Positions 1 to 5,109 of a DNA stretch of 7,944 nt are shown piece after piece (within the stretch, counting starts at the first letter, position 1; the number at the start of each line of letters is the position of its first letter). The stretch comes from Spirochaetaceae bacterium (GTDB lineage: Bacteria > Spirochaetota > Spirochaetia > Treponematales > Breznakiellaceae). Both the position numbers and the translations under genes were made by a program. Under the pieces are notes generated by a model that worked only from the letters and a program-made list of their open reading frames with translations, did not search any database and was not told the origin of the DNA. The stretch spans positions 1-7,944 of the forward strand of contig JAIRMP010000240.1 of NCBI GenBank assembly GCA_031258615.1. Reading direction: 5' to 3'.

Positions 1-159
1 TAAAAGGTATCCGGTTCATGCTTGCCTTGAGTTTTGAGCAGCATATTGAGACCATTTTCAAGCTGCTCAATGCGGAGGCTATCCGTGACCTCCTTCTCAC
101 TAATAATTCCTCTTAATTCTATGCGTTTATCCTTGCAAAAATATCTTTTATAAAATAGT
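1..159. other. AT-rich left edge, unassigned open frames
   Basis: No gene can be assigned here. On the + strand a frame entering from the left edge stays open to a TAA at 114-116 and ends with the residues LLLTNNSS, so it could be the last 37 residues of an upstream gene. On the - strand another frame is open over the same bases and beyond. It reads as a hydrophilic, Glu/Lys-rich stretch (including RIEQLENGL), but it has no usable start codon except an ATG deep inside and no properly spaced ribosome binding site. Both translations look plausible and at most one can be real. Confidence 0.25.
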
Positions 160-813
160 ATGGCAATTATGAGTTACATTAATATATTATTCGATTTGGA
201 TGGAACATTAACCGATCCATATTTGGGAATAACAAATTCCATAAAATATTCACTTGGAAAATTAGGTATTACTGAAGAAAACAATGATAAATTAAAATTG
301 TTTATTGGGCCGCCGTTGGAAAGATTATTTATGGAGTATTATTCTTTTGATAAAGAAACCGTCAAAAAAGCCGTTGGGTATTACAGGGAATATTTCTCTG
401 AAAAGGGAATATATGAAAATACATTATATGACGGAATAGAAAATATTCTGACTGAACTAAACAATAAAAACAAGAAATGTATACTGGCGACGTCAAAGCC
501 TGAAATATTTGCAGGCAGAATATTGGAATATTTCCGTATAAGCACCTATTTCAAGTATATTGCAGGAAGTAATATGGAAGGAGCATTTGTTGAAAAAGAA
601 GATATAATAAGGCGTGTTATAGAAAAATATAAATTGGACAAAAAAGAAACAATAATGATAGGCGACAGAAAGTATGACATAATAGGGGCAAACAGGAACG
701 GTATAGACAGTATTGGGGTATTATATGGATATGGAAGCAGGGAAGAGATGGAGAATGAAAAACCGAAATATTTGTGTGCCGGTATAATGGATATATTGAA
801 AATAATAGAGTGA
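160..813 (+). CDS. HAD-superfamily hydrolase, phosphoglycolate phosphatase-like
   Basis: This 217-residue protein is a cytoplasmic haloacid dehalogenase-type phosphatase of subfamily IA. Motif I is DLDGT at residues 12-16, with nucleophile Asp12 and acid/base Asp14. Motif II is the Thr/Ser pair at 111-112 in ATSKP, motif III is probably Lys146, and motif IV is GDRKYD with Asp169 and Asp173 for Mg2+. The insert between residues 20 and 85 is a helical C1-type cap. Length is normal for Gph-like or 5'-nucleotidase-like members. The substrate cannot be read from sequence. The start may be ATG 160 or ATG 169; neither has a Shine-Dalgarno site, and the second places the first strand of the fold closer to the usual N-terminus. 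The gene is strikingly A+T-rich compared with the hisB operon facing it, which suggests separate ancestry. It converges on hisB with about 50 bases between the stop codons. Confidence 0.9.
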   Translation: MAIMSYINILFDLDGTLTDPYLGITNSIKYSLGKLGITEENNDKLKLFIGPPLERLFMEYYSFDKETVKKAVGYYREYFSEKGIYENTLYDGIENILTELNNKNKKCILATSKPEIFAGRILEYFRISTYFKYIAGSNMEGAFVEKEDIIRRVIEKYKLDKKETIMIGDRKYDIIGANRNGIDSIGVLYGYGSREEMENEKPKYLCAGIMDILKIIE

Positions 814-866
814 AGCATATTTTGATCCCATATCTTCATTACCCGGCATTAAACCCAAGGCTTTGG

Positions 867-1505
867 CTACGCGAGGTATACTGGCGGCGGCAGGCAGCCC
901 TTTGTCGAGGGTATAGCGTCCGCGGCGCGCTCATCTTTTCCGCAGGCGTCGCGGAGGGCGCGCGCTACAGCCTTGAAAATCGCTTCTATCTTGTGGTGGT
1001 CGCTCCGTCCCCGCAAAATGTCGATATGGAGCGCGCAGGCCGCCGCGCCGGCAAAGCCCTGCCAAAAATCCGCTATCGTGTCCGTCTGGAACGGCGCGGC
1101 CCTGCCGTCAGCCTCGGCGGAAACCAGCGGAATACCGGACAAAGCGCCGTCAAAACAGAGGTATGGCCTGCCGGAAAGGTCAACCGCGGCGCGGGCCAGT
1201 GTTTCGTCCATCGGGTAAAGGCAGCTTCCCACGCGGCGTATCCCTTTTTTGTCCGCCAACGCCTTAGCGAACGCCTGCCCCAGAACTATGCCGGTATCCT
1301 CGACAAGGTGGTGCTGGTCAACGCAAAGGTCGCCCCGCGCCCTGATCTCTATGTCAAAGAGTCCGTGTTTCGCGAAAGTTTCCATCATGTGCCGCAAAAA
1401 CCCAAGCGGGTAATCAAGTTTCGCGCCGCCTGAACCGTCGAGATTCAGGCGTAAGAAAATTTCCGTCTCAAGCGTTTTTCTTTCAACTTCCGCTGTTCTT
1501 CCCAT
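867..1505 (-). CDS. hisB: imidazoleglycerol-phosphate dehydratase HisB
   Basis: HisB removes water from imidazole glycerol phosphate to give imidazole acetol phosphate, the dehydration step of histidine synthesis; the family is a Mn-dependent cytoplasmic multimer. With the ATG at 1505 the product is 212 residues. Family signatures are HMMETFAKHG at 39-48, DQHHLVEDTG at 63-72, SDHHKIEAIFKA at 168-179 and the near-terminal IPSTKG at 199-204. The His/Glu-rich blocks supply the metal ligands. An in-frame TTG lies five codons upstream, but GGAGG sits eight bases before the ATG and overlaps that TTG, so the ATG is the better start. There is no N-terminal histidinol-phosphatase domain, so this is the monofunctional form. 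About eight residues follow IPSTKG where most relatives stop sooner. It is the last gene of the luxS-hisG-ogg2 operon, 31 bases after the glycosylase stop. Downstream only a weak CCAA/TTGG hairpin is seen. Confidence 0.96.
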   Translation of the reverse strand: MGRTAEVERKTLETEIFLRLNLDGSGGAKLDYPLGFLRHMMETFAKHGLFDIEIRARGDLCVDQHHLVEDTGIVLGQAFAKALADKKGIRRVGSCLYPMDETLARAAVDLSGRPYLCFDGALSGIPLVSAEADGRAAPFQTDTIADFWQGFAGAAACALHIDILRGRSDHHKIEAIFKAVARALRDACGKDERAADAIPSTKGCLPPPVYLA

Positions 1506-1536
1506 TGGTAAAACCTCCAAAACGTCCGCCGCGCCG

Positions 1537-2175
1537 CTACTTGAACAATTCGTTTTTTTCTTTGTACCAGAAAATTAAATCAAGCGCGTCAACAGGAACC
1601 TTTTCTTTTTCCGCGAAGACAAGCATTTTTTGTTCAATCTCGTGGTACGCCGCGCCGCTTATAGAGGCGGGGATTTCTTTTATGACGCCGTACAGCGCCA
1701 ACTGCCGCATGATATGCCTGTCCAGAATACAGATGCCGTCCCCCATGCCCGTGTTGCGCAAAAAGTGGGACGCCTCTTTTAAGCCCCAGCCAAAAACTTT
1801 TTTTTGTAAATCGTCCCGCGCTTCGACCAAAGTTTTATTCTTTATCAATTCACGCACTTTATTTTTTGTATCAGGATAAAAAACATCACGGTTTGTAACG
1901 ATATAACGCGCCTTGTTTTTATGAAAGCGCACCCCCCTTTCGCGCAGGACTTCCGCGATTTCGGAATGTCCGCTGCCTTCGATCAGCCCGTTTTCCTCCA
2001 GGCGGAGAACCGCGCCCCACGCCTTGTGCGCGTCGTTCTGCGGCGTGCAGGTACAGAAACAAAGCTCCTTGAAAATTTCCATGTCACTGCCGTTTTTCCA
2101 CAGCCGCGCGAATTCCCCAAGCCGCCTGTCTATATCTTTTTTTATCGTCTCATAAATGGACAAAATATCGATCAC
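1537..2175 (-). CDS. N-glycosylase/DNA lyase, Ogg2-type 8-oxoguanine DNA glycosylase
   Basis: The 212-residue protein fits the Ogg2 branch of the helix-hairpin-helix DNA glycosylases, known mainly from archaea such as Methanocaldococcus and from some bacteria. These enzymes excise 8-oxoguanine and then nick the strand by beta-elimination. The diagnostic block is FGWGLKEASHFLRNTG at residues 128-143 followed by CILDRHI at 149-155. By family analogy Lys133 is the Schiff-base nucleophile and Asp152 the catalytic acid. The C-terminal EIEQKML (179-185) and DLIFWYKE (199-206) motifs, with the Lys-rich end, also match. The three Cys at 39, 41 and 43 do not form an iron-sulfur cluster motif of endonuclease III, and none is expected in Ogg2. 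The start is GTG, and its GTGA overlaps the hisG stop by four bases, so translation is probably coupled; GAGG lies about ten bases upstream. A repair enzyme between two histidine genes is unusual. Confidence 0.85.
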   Translation of the reverse strand: MIDILSIYETIKKDIDRRLGEFARLWKNGSDMEIFKELCFCTCTPQNDAHKAWGAVLRLEENGLIEGSGHSEIAEVLRERGVRFHKNKARYIVTNRDVFYPDTKNKVRELIKNKTLVEARDDLQKKVFGWGLKEASHFLRNTGMGDGICILDRHIMRQLALYGVIKEIPASISGAAYHEIEQKMLVFAEKEKVPVDALDLIFWYKEKNELFK

Positions 2176-3035
2176 GGTACGACTTTCCTCAGCGCGTACT
2201 CGACAATATCGGACGCGCCGGCTTTTTTCAGGCGGGGAATCAGGTCCGGCACTTCGCTTTTCTTAACGGCGATCTTTACCGCGTACCCGGCCTCCCCGCC
2301 GCCGCCGTTGTACAGCGGCGCTATCGTGGGGCTGCGCATGGCGGGCAGGCCGTCAACAAGTTCCCTGTAACGCGATTCGGCCACGTTCATTTCCAGCATA
2401 ACCTTTTCCCGCCCCTCAAGCACCGCCTTGAACAGCATCGCAAGCCGTTCAATCTGTTCGCGTTTTTCGGCATTGCGCATCGCTTCTTTCGATGCGGCAA
2501 ACCATGTCGAAGATTCAAGCAGCGTGTCTATTATGACAAGCCCGTTATCCCGCAGCGTCTGTCCGGATGCGGTATTGTCGATGATCATGTCCGCGTCGTC
2601 CGGCGGAAAAACCTCCGTAGCGCCGTAGGTACGGACAATTTTGTAACTGTAGCAATTCTGTTTAAGGTAATTTTCGGCAAGGGTAACGTACTCTGTCGCC
2701 ACAACGATCTTTTTTGAGCGGAGAGAGTCCCTTGCCGCACCTGCCGGAATCGCGGCAACGATGCTGACCCTGTCAAAGCCCAGGTCGAGTAGAAGTTCAA
2801 CATCGGAACCGTTTTCATTTATCCAGTCTATGCCGGTAAAGCCCGCGTCATGGCTGCCCAATTCCAGCAACTGGCCGACATTCTGCGGCTTCATTATTTT
2901 GGCGTCGAGCCAAGCCGCGCCCAGATCGGGGCGGTACGTCCTGTCCGAAAGTTTTAGAGGGAAACCCGCGTCACGGAACAGTTCCGCCACATTGTCATAA
3001 ATCCTGCCTTTGGGTATTAAAATTCGTAGCGCCAT
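2172..3035 (-). CDS. hisG: ATP phosphoribosyltransferase HisG, long form
   Basis: HisG joins ATP to PRPP to make phosphoribosyl-ATP, the committed and feedback-controlled first step of histidine synthesis. The 287 residues fit the long, hexameric form: two periplasmic-binding-protein-like catalytic lobes (about 1-210) and a C-terminal ACT-like HisG_C domain (about 213-287). The N-terminus LRILIPKGRI and the PRPP loop DMIIDNTASGQTLRDNG at 149-165 are typical. SPTIAPLY at 235-242 opens the regulatory domain. The long form carries its own histidine-sensing domain and does not need HisZ, so direct allosteric inhibition by histidine is expected. The ATG overlaps the luxS stop by one base (TAATG), and no good Shine-Dalgarno site precedes it, which points to translational coupling with luxS. 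At its other end it overlaps the glycosylase start by four bases. A GGGG run at residues 244-247 lies in a family-variable loop. Confidence 0.97.
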   Translation of the reverse strand: MALRILIPKGRIYDNVAELFRDAGFPLKLSDRTYRPDLGAAWLDAKIMKPQNVGQLLELGSHDAGFTGIDWINENGSDVELLLDLGFDRVSIVAAIPAGAARDSLRSKKIVVATEYVTLAENYLKQNCYSYKIVRTYGATEVFPPDDADMIIDNTASGQTLRDNGLVIIDTLLESSTWFAASKEAMRNAEKREQIERLAMLFKAVLEGREKVMLEMNVAESRYRELVDGLPAMRSPTIAPLYNGGGGEAGYAVKIAVKKSEVPDLIPRLKKAGASDIVEYALRKVVP

Positions 3036-3511
3036 TATGCGGGGTAGTTAAGGTTTTCTTTTGCGGCTTTTTTTAGCAGCGCGGCGTAACGGGCCGCCTC
3101 CCATTTTGCCATGCCCAGGTTCTGCTCGCTGTAGTTGCCGCATTCCGCGGGGTGGGCGCCCGGTATGCCGCCGTCAAATTTGTCAACCCAGTCCAGCAGT
3201 TCAAGCGTGAGCGGAAGGACGGACTCAGAGCTGTGATCCCCTTCAAGTATCATGTAAAAACCGGTACGGCAGCCCATGGGCCCAAAGTAAACGGTACGTT
3301 CCGCCCATTTGGAGTGGGAACGCAAAAAGGTAGCGCTAAGGTGCTCTATCGTGTGAATCGCCGGCATATCCATGACCGGTTCCATGTTTGGCCGCTTAAA
3401 ACGCATATCGAATGTGGTAAGCGTCGTCCCGCCGAATTTATCCTTGCGCGAAACGTACAGCCCCGGCAGCAGGCGCAGGTGATCCACCTTAAAACTTGCG
3501 ATTTTTTCCAT
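3035..3511 (-). CDS. luxS: S-ribosylhomocysteine lyase LuxS
   Basis: LuxS splits S-ribosylhomocysteine into homocysteine and DPD, the precursor of autoinducer-2, in the activated methyl cycle; it is a cytoplasmic metal-dependent homodimer. The ATG at 3511 gives 158 residues, the normal family size, and is preceded by GAGAGGA five bases away. A longer frame back to a TTG at 3562 adds 17 residues unlike the family and would start inside the proposed promoter, so I reject it. Visible hallmarks are HTIEH at 53-57 (metal ligands His53 and His57, catalytic Glu56), FGPMGCRTGFY at 76-86 with catalytic Cys81, and ECGNY at 123-127 with the third metal ligand Cys124. It is the promoter-proximal gene of the operon and overlaps hisG by one base. 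Its substrate would come from a Pfs/MTAN nucleosidase, which is not in this window. Confidence 0.97.
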   Translation of the reverse strand: MEKIASFKVDHLRLLPGLYVSRKDKFGGTTLTTFDMRFKRPNMEPVMDMPAIHTIEHLSATFLRSHSKWAERTVYFGPMGCRTGFYMILEGDHSSESVLPLTLELLDWVDKFDGGIPGAHPAECGNYSEQNLGMAKWEAARYAALLKKAAKENLNYPA

Positions 3512-3533
3512 CAGAATCCTCTCTTGGGTAACA

Positions 3534-3562
3534 ATTTTAACGAGCCGGACGCCGGTATGCAA
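3534..3562 (-). promoter_or_regulatory. predicted sigma70-type promoter of the luxS-his operon
   Basis: On the - strand TTGCAT (3562-3557) is followed after 17 bases by TAAAAT (3539-3534), a five-of-six match to the -10 consensus. Transcription would start near 3527, giving a leader of about 16 bases that just contains the luxS ribosome binding site. The -35 element is weak (three of six), so an activator may help. The placement fits luxS being first in the operon and supports the shorter luxS start. Confidence 0.45.
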
Positions 3563-3576
3563 CCCACCAGTGGGTT
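3561..3576. promoter_or_regulatory. perfect dyad abutting the luxS -35 box (candidate operator)
   Basis: AACCCAC-CA-GTGGGTT is a perfect 7-bp inverted repeat with a 2-base spacer. It overlaps the first two bases of the proposed luxS -35 box and extends upstream. This is where a dimeric activator or a repressor could bind. The two-base spacer is too tight for an RNA hairpin and it lies upstream of the expected transcript, so a DNA site is more likely. The regulator is unknown. Confidence 0.4.
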
Positions 3577-3822
3577 AAACGTACGCCAGATGCGCAAGTC
3601 TAGTCCCGGATATTCGCTAAGCGTGAAAGATAAATTCAGGAGTAGCGGAGTCATTTTCCTTGTCATTCGCTAAGTAATGCGCGCTTTCTTAATAAGAAGG
3701 GGGGCGCGCTTTCCACACCTGCGCCGGCACACCGCCAACTTTCTTGCCGCGCCCCCCTGCGCTCCAGCCGCCTGGCGGCTTCCGCTACCCCCCAAACCGG
3801 GACCGCTCATTGCTCGTTCCTC

Positions 3823-3849
3823 CCTCTGTGTCCTCCGCGTCCTCTGTGG
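3823..3849. repeat. three tandem 9-bp units, CCTCTGTGT type
   Basis: CCTCTGTGT, CCTCCGCGT and CCTCTGTGG follow one another without gaps, then TTTA. On the other strand this reads as a run of CACAGAGG-like units. Similar strings are scattered through intergenic DNA of many unrelated bacteria; that is recollection and was not searched. No coding role is visible. Confidence 0.65.
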
Positions 3850-3853
3850 TTTA

Positions 3854-3868
3854 CCCCCCCCCCCCCCC
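3854..3868. repeat. homopolymer of 15 C
   Basis: An uninterrupted run of 15 C (G on the - strand) lies in the luxS-fabG spacer, about 130 bases before the proposed fabG -35 box and 290 bases upstream of the luxS -35 box. Such tracts change length by polymerase slippage, and poly-G tracts modulate promoters in Treponema pallidum. Here the tract lies inside neither proposed promoter, so any effect on expression is uncertain. Confidence 0.85.
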
Positions 3869-3877
3869 TCTTCGATT

Positions 3878-3891
3878 CACCGCTCACCGCT
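3878..3891. repeat. heptamer pair CACCGCT x2
   Basis: CACCGCT occurs twice in tandem after ATT. Read on the - strand it is AGCGGTG-AGCGGTG-AAT, which resembles the TAGTGAA heptamers that follow fabG. The two sites may belong to one family of seven-base intergenic repeats. Confidence 0.4.
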
Positions 3892-3901
3892 CCTATAAAA
3901 T

Positions 3902-3956
3902 TCCCTGGGTTTTTAAGAAAATCCCTGGGTACCGACGATTGGTACCTGGGCACCAA
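3902..3956. repeat. TCCCTGGGT / GGTACC repeat cluster with imperfect palindrome
   Basis: TCCCTGGGT appears at 3902-3910 and 3922-3930. GGTACC appears at 3928-3933 and 3941-3946, and a related CCTGGG at 3945-3950. The segment 3939-3956, TTGGTACCTGGGCACCAA, is an 18-base palindrome with one mismatched pair. The density of related words suggests a degenerate repeat array. It could also be a binding region, but its distance from either start codon argues for no simple promoter role. Confidence 0.45.
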
Positions 3957-3993
3957 AGATTTGTACCCGCGTATGTTCGGTGCAGGCTGGCCT

Positions 3994-4069
3994 GCCTTGA
4001 CAATTATTTTTGCTGTGACTACTGTTATTATTATGACATTTGTTGGTTTTTTGTCATGCAATGGGGCGC
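3994..4069 (+). repeat. 76-bp direct repeat, copy A (upstream of fabG)
   Basis: This segment aligns without gaps to 6122-6197 with 8 mismatches by my hand count. It holds TTGACA, a T-rich stretch, TACTGTTATTATTATGACA and a closing TGTCATG. The ATGACA and TGTCAT inside it form a 6-bp inverted pair 13 bases apart. Both copies have the same orientation and both lie before a fatty-acid synthesis gene. The opposite strand translates as a hydrophobic peptide, but the differences between copies mostly change amino acids, so a protein is unlikely. Confidence 0.85.
3997..4025 (+). promoter_or_regulatory. predicted fabG promoter within repeat copy A
   Basis: TTGACA at 3997-4002 is a perfect -35 box. 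Seventeen bases later comes TACTGT at 4020-4025, a poor (three of six) -10 box, followed directly by TATTATTAT. Start near 4032 would give a fabG leader of about 95 bases. The same core at 6125-6153 precedes fabF. Confidence 0.45.
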
Positions 4070-4126
4070 AAAAAACGGTTTTAAGACGCGCTGTAATGTG
4101 AATCAGTTGAGTGTAAGGAGGGTTCT

Positions 4127-4861
4127 ATGCGTTTACAGGGTAAAAAGGCCCTTGTTACAGGGGCTTCGCGGGGGATTGGAAGGGCGGTTGCTGACCGTTT
4201 TATCGCGGAGGGCGCGGAAGTTTGGGGCATAGGGACGAGGGAACCGGACGGCCTGACCGGGCGGCTTGAGGCGGCGGGGGGACGGCTGCGCTGGGTCTCC
4301 GCCGATTTGGGCGATCTGGAAAGGGTCGAGGAGCTTACCGAGGGTCTCATAAAAGATTCAGGCGGCTTTGACATTCTGGTAAACAACGCGGGTATCACGC
4401 GGGATAATCTTTCTTTCAGGATGAGCATTGCCGACTTTCAGAAGGTGCTAGACGTGAATCTGAGTTCTCCGTTCATCATGGCCCGCACGGTGGGGCGCGC
4501 GATGGCGCGGGTCAGGCGGGGTTCTATAATCAACATGGCAAGCGTTGTCGGGATTCACGGCAACGGAGGGCAGGCCAACTATGCCGCGGCCAAGGCGGGC
4601 GTGATCGGCTTTACAAAGAGTCTCGCGCAGGAAGTGGCCGTGCGCGGTGTGCGGGTCAACGCGATAGCGCCCGGCTTTATCGCCACAGACATGACCGGCG
4701 CGATGACGGACGAGGCTAGGGAAAAAACGCTGCGCCTGATCCCGCTTAAACGGATGGGTTCTCCCGAAGATGTTGCCCGGGCGGCGCTGTTCCTCGCCTC
4801 AGACGAATCGGCCTATATAACGGGGCAGGTGATCCCCGTTGACGGCGGAATGTTTATGTAG
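4127..4861 (+). CDS. fabG: 3-oxoacyl-[acyl-carrier-protein] reductase FabG
   Basis: FabG uses NADPH to reduce 3-ketoacyl-ACP to 3-hydroxyacyl-ACP in the type II fatty acid elongation cycle in the cytoplasm. The 244 residues form a single short-chain dehydrogenase Rossmann domain of standard length. The cofactor loop is TGASRGIG at 11-18 and the structural NNAG is at 86-89. The catalytic tetrad is Asn111, Ser139, Tyr152 and Lys156 (YAAAK). PGFIATDMT at 182-190 covers the nicotinamide side and the C-terminus ends in VDGGMFM, as is typical. AAGGAGG at 4115-4121 sits five bases before the ATG and fixes the start. Many short-chain dehydrogenases look alike, but this pattern plus a nearby fabF makes FabG the best call. 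It stands alone, with its stop codon merging into heptamer repeats. A glycosyltransferase gene on the opposite strand separates it from fabF. Confidence 0.93.
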   Translation: MRLQGKKALVTGASRGIGRAVADRFIAEGAEVWGIGTREPDGLTGRLEAAGGRLRWVSADLGDLERVEELTEGLIKDSGGFDILVNNAGITRDNLSFRMSIADFQKVLDVNLSSPFIMARTVGRAMARVRRGSIINMASVVGIHGNGGQANYAAAKAGVIGFTKSLAQEVAVRGVRVNAIAPGFIATDMTGAMTDEAREKTLRLIPLKRMGSPEDVARAALFLASDESAYITGQVIPVDGGMFM

Positions 4862-4879
4862 TGAATAGTGAATAGTGAG
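4859..4879. repeat. three tandem heptamers starting at the fabG stop codon
   Basis: TAGTGAA, TAGTGAA and TAGTGAG run in tandem. The first T-A-G is the fabG stop codon, so the array lies directly against the gene. A run of seven G follows at 4887-4893, then a small GCGGG-TATT-CCCGC hairpin at 4893-4906 without a T-tract, so it is a poor terminator. Similar heptamers occur inverted at 3878-3891. Confidence 0.7.
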
Positions 4880-4925
4880 TACGGAAGGGGGGGCGGGTAT
4901 TCCCGCGCCATACGTTCCCAGCCAA

Positions 4926-5093
4926 TCAAGGCTGCGCCGTTTTCTCCGCGATAGTCTCATGGTTGCTTTCGCCCCCGACGGACGGCTGAGGGTTGTTTGA
5001 AGGCAGGGAGTATTTAGCGCCGGAAAACTTCATAAAAAGGTGATAGGCGCCCTTTAGACCGCCATGGATCCTGGTTTTCTTTGTGAGGTCTTG
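4926..5093 (-). pseudogene. possible gene remnant or small ORF downstream of the glycosyltransferase
   Basis: After a TGA-TAA pair, a - strand frame is open for 55 codons and ends at TGA (4928-4926). The translation looks protein-like, with blocks such as IHGGLKGAYHLFMKFSGAKY followed by SLPSNNPQPSVGG. The only ATG inside (5033) would give 35 residues, and it lacks a good ribosome binding site. I do not recognise the family. It could be a decayed piece of a gene brought in with the neighbouring glycosyltransferase, or chance. The rest of the 4862-5109 spacer shows nothing else. Confidence 0.25.
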
Positions 5094-5109
5094 TTATCAG
5101 TGTAAACGG

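Larger units (their letters stand above)
3577..3993. other. luxS-fabG divergent intergenic region, repeat patchwork
   Basis: No convincing gene lies here. Frames that stay open translate to Pro/Arg/Ser-rich or repeat-derived peptides without ribosome binding sites. ATTCGCTAAG occurs twice, at 3612-3621 and 3665-3674. A 16-base block at 3777-3792 recurs inverted at 6367-6382. Tandem nonamers, a 15-C run, heptamers and a TCCCTGGGT/GGTACC cluster follow and are listed separately. The mixture resembles intergenic DNA that has collected small dispersed repeats. Confidence 0.6.

Noticed and set aside
774..1433. Long + strand frame across hisB
   Set aside because: It is an Arg/Ala-rich shadow of hisB, which has clear family motifs and a ribosome binding site.
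1537..2175. Endonuclease III (Nth) or MutY identity for the glycosylase
   Set aside because: The C-terminal Cys cluster for iron-sulfur binding is missing, and the FGWGLKEASHFLRN...LDRHI block is specific to the Ogg2 type.
3512..3562. 17-residue N-terminal extension of LuxS from a TTG
   Set aside because: The family starts at MEKIASF, the ATG at 3511 has GAGAGGA in front, and the extension overlaps the proposed promoter.
3665..3674. ATTCGCTAAG repeated at 3612 and 3665 as a regulator binding pair
   Set aside because: Two copies 53 bp apart with no dyad are too little evidence, and the core also occurs in the fabF leader, so it is more likely part of a dispersed repeat.
3577..3993. CRISPR array, tRNA or known riboswitch in the luxS-fabG spacer
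   Set aside because: The repeats are short, tandem and unspaced, not a regular repeat-spacer series; no cloverleaf or recognisable SAM/SAH aptamer core was seen.
4003..4061. Hydrophobic peptide (NVIIITV...AKIIVKA) encoded on the - strand of both 76-bp repeats
   Set aside because: Differences between the copies mostly change amino acids, and there is no ribosome binding site; the frame is a by-product of the T/A-rich DNA element.
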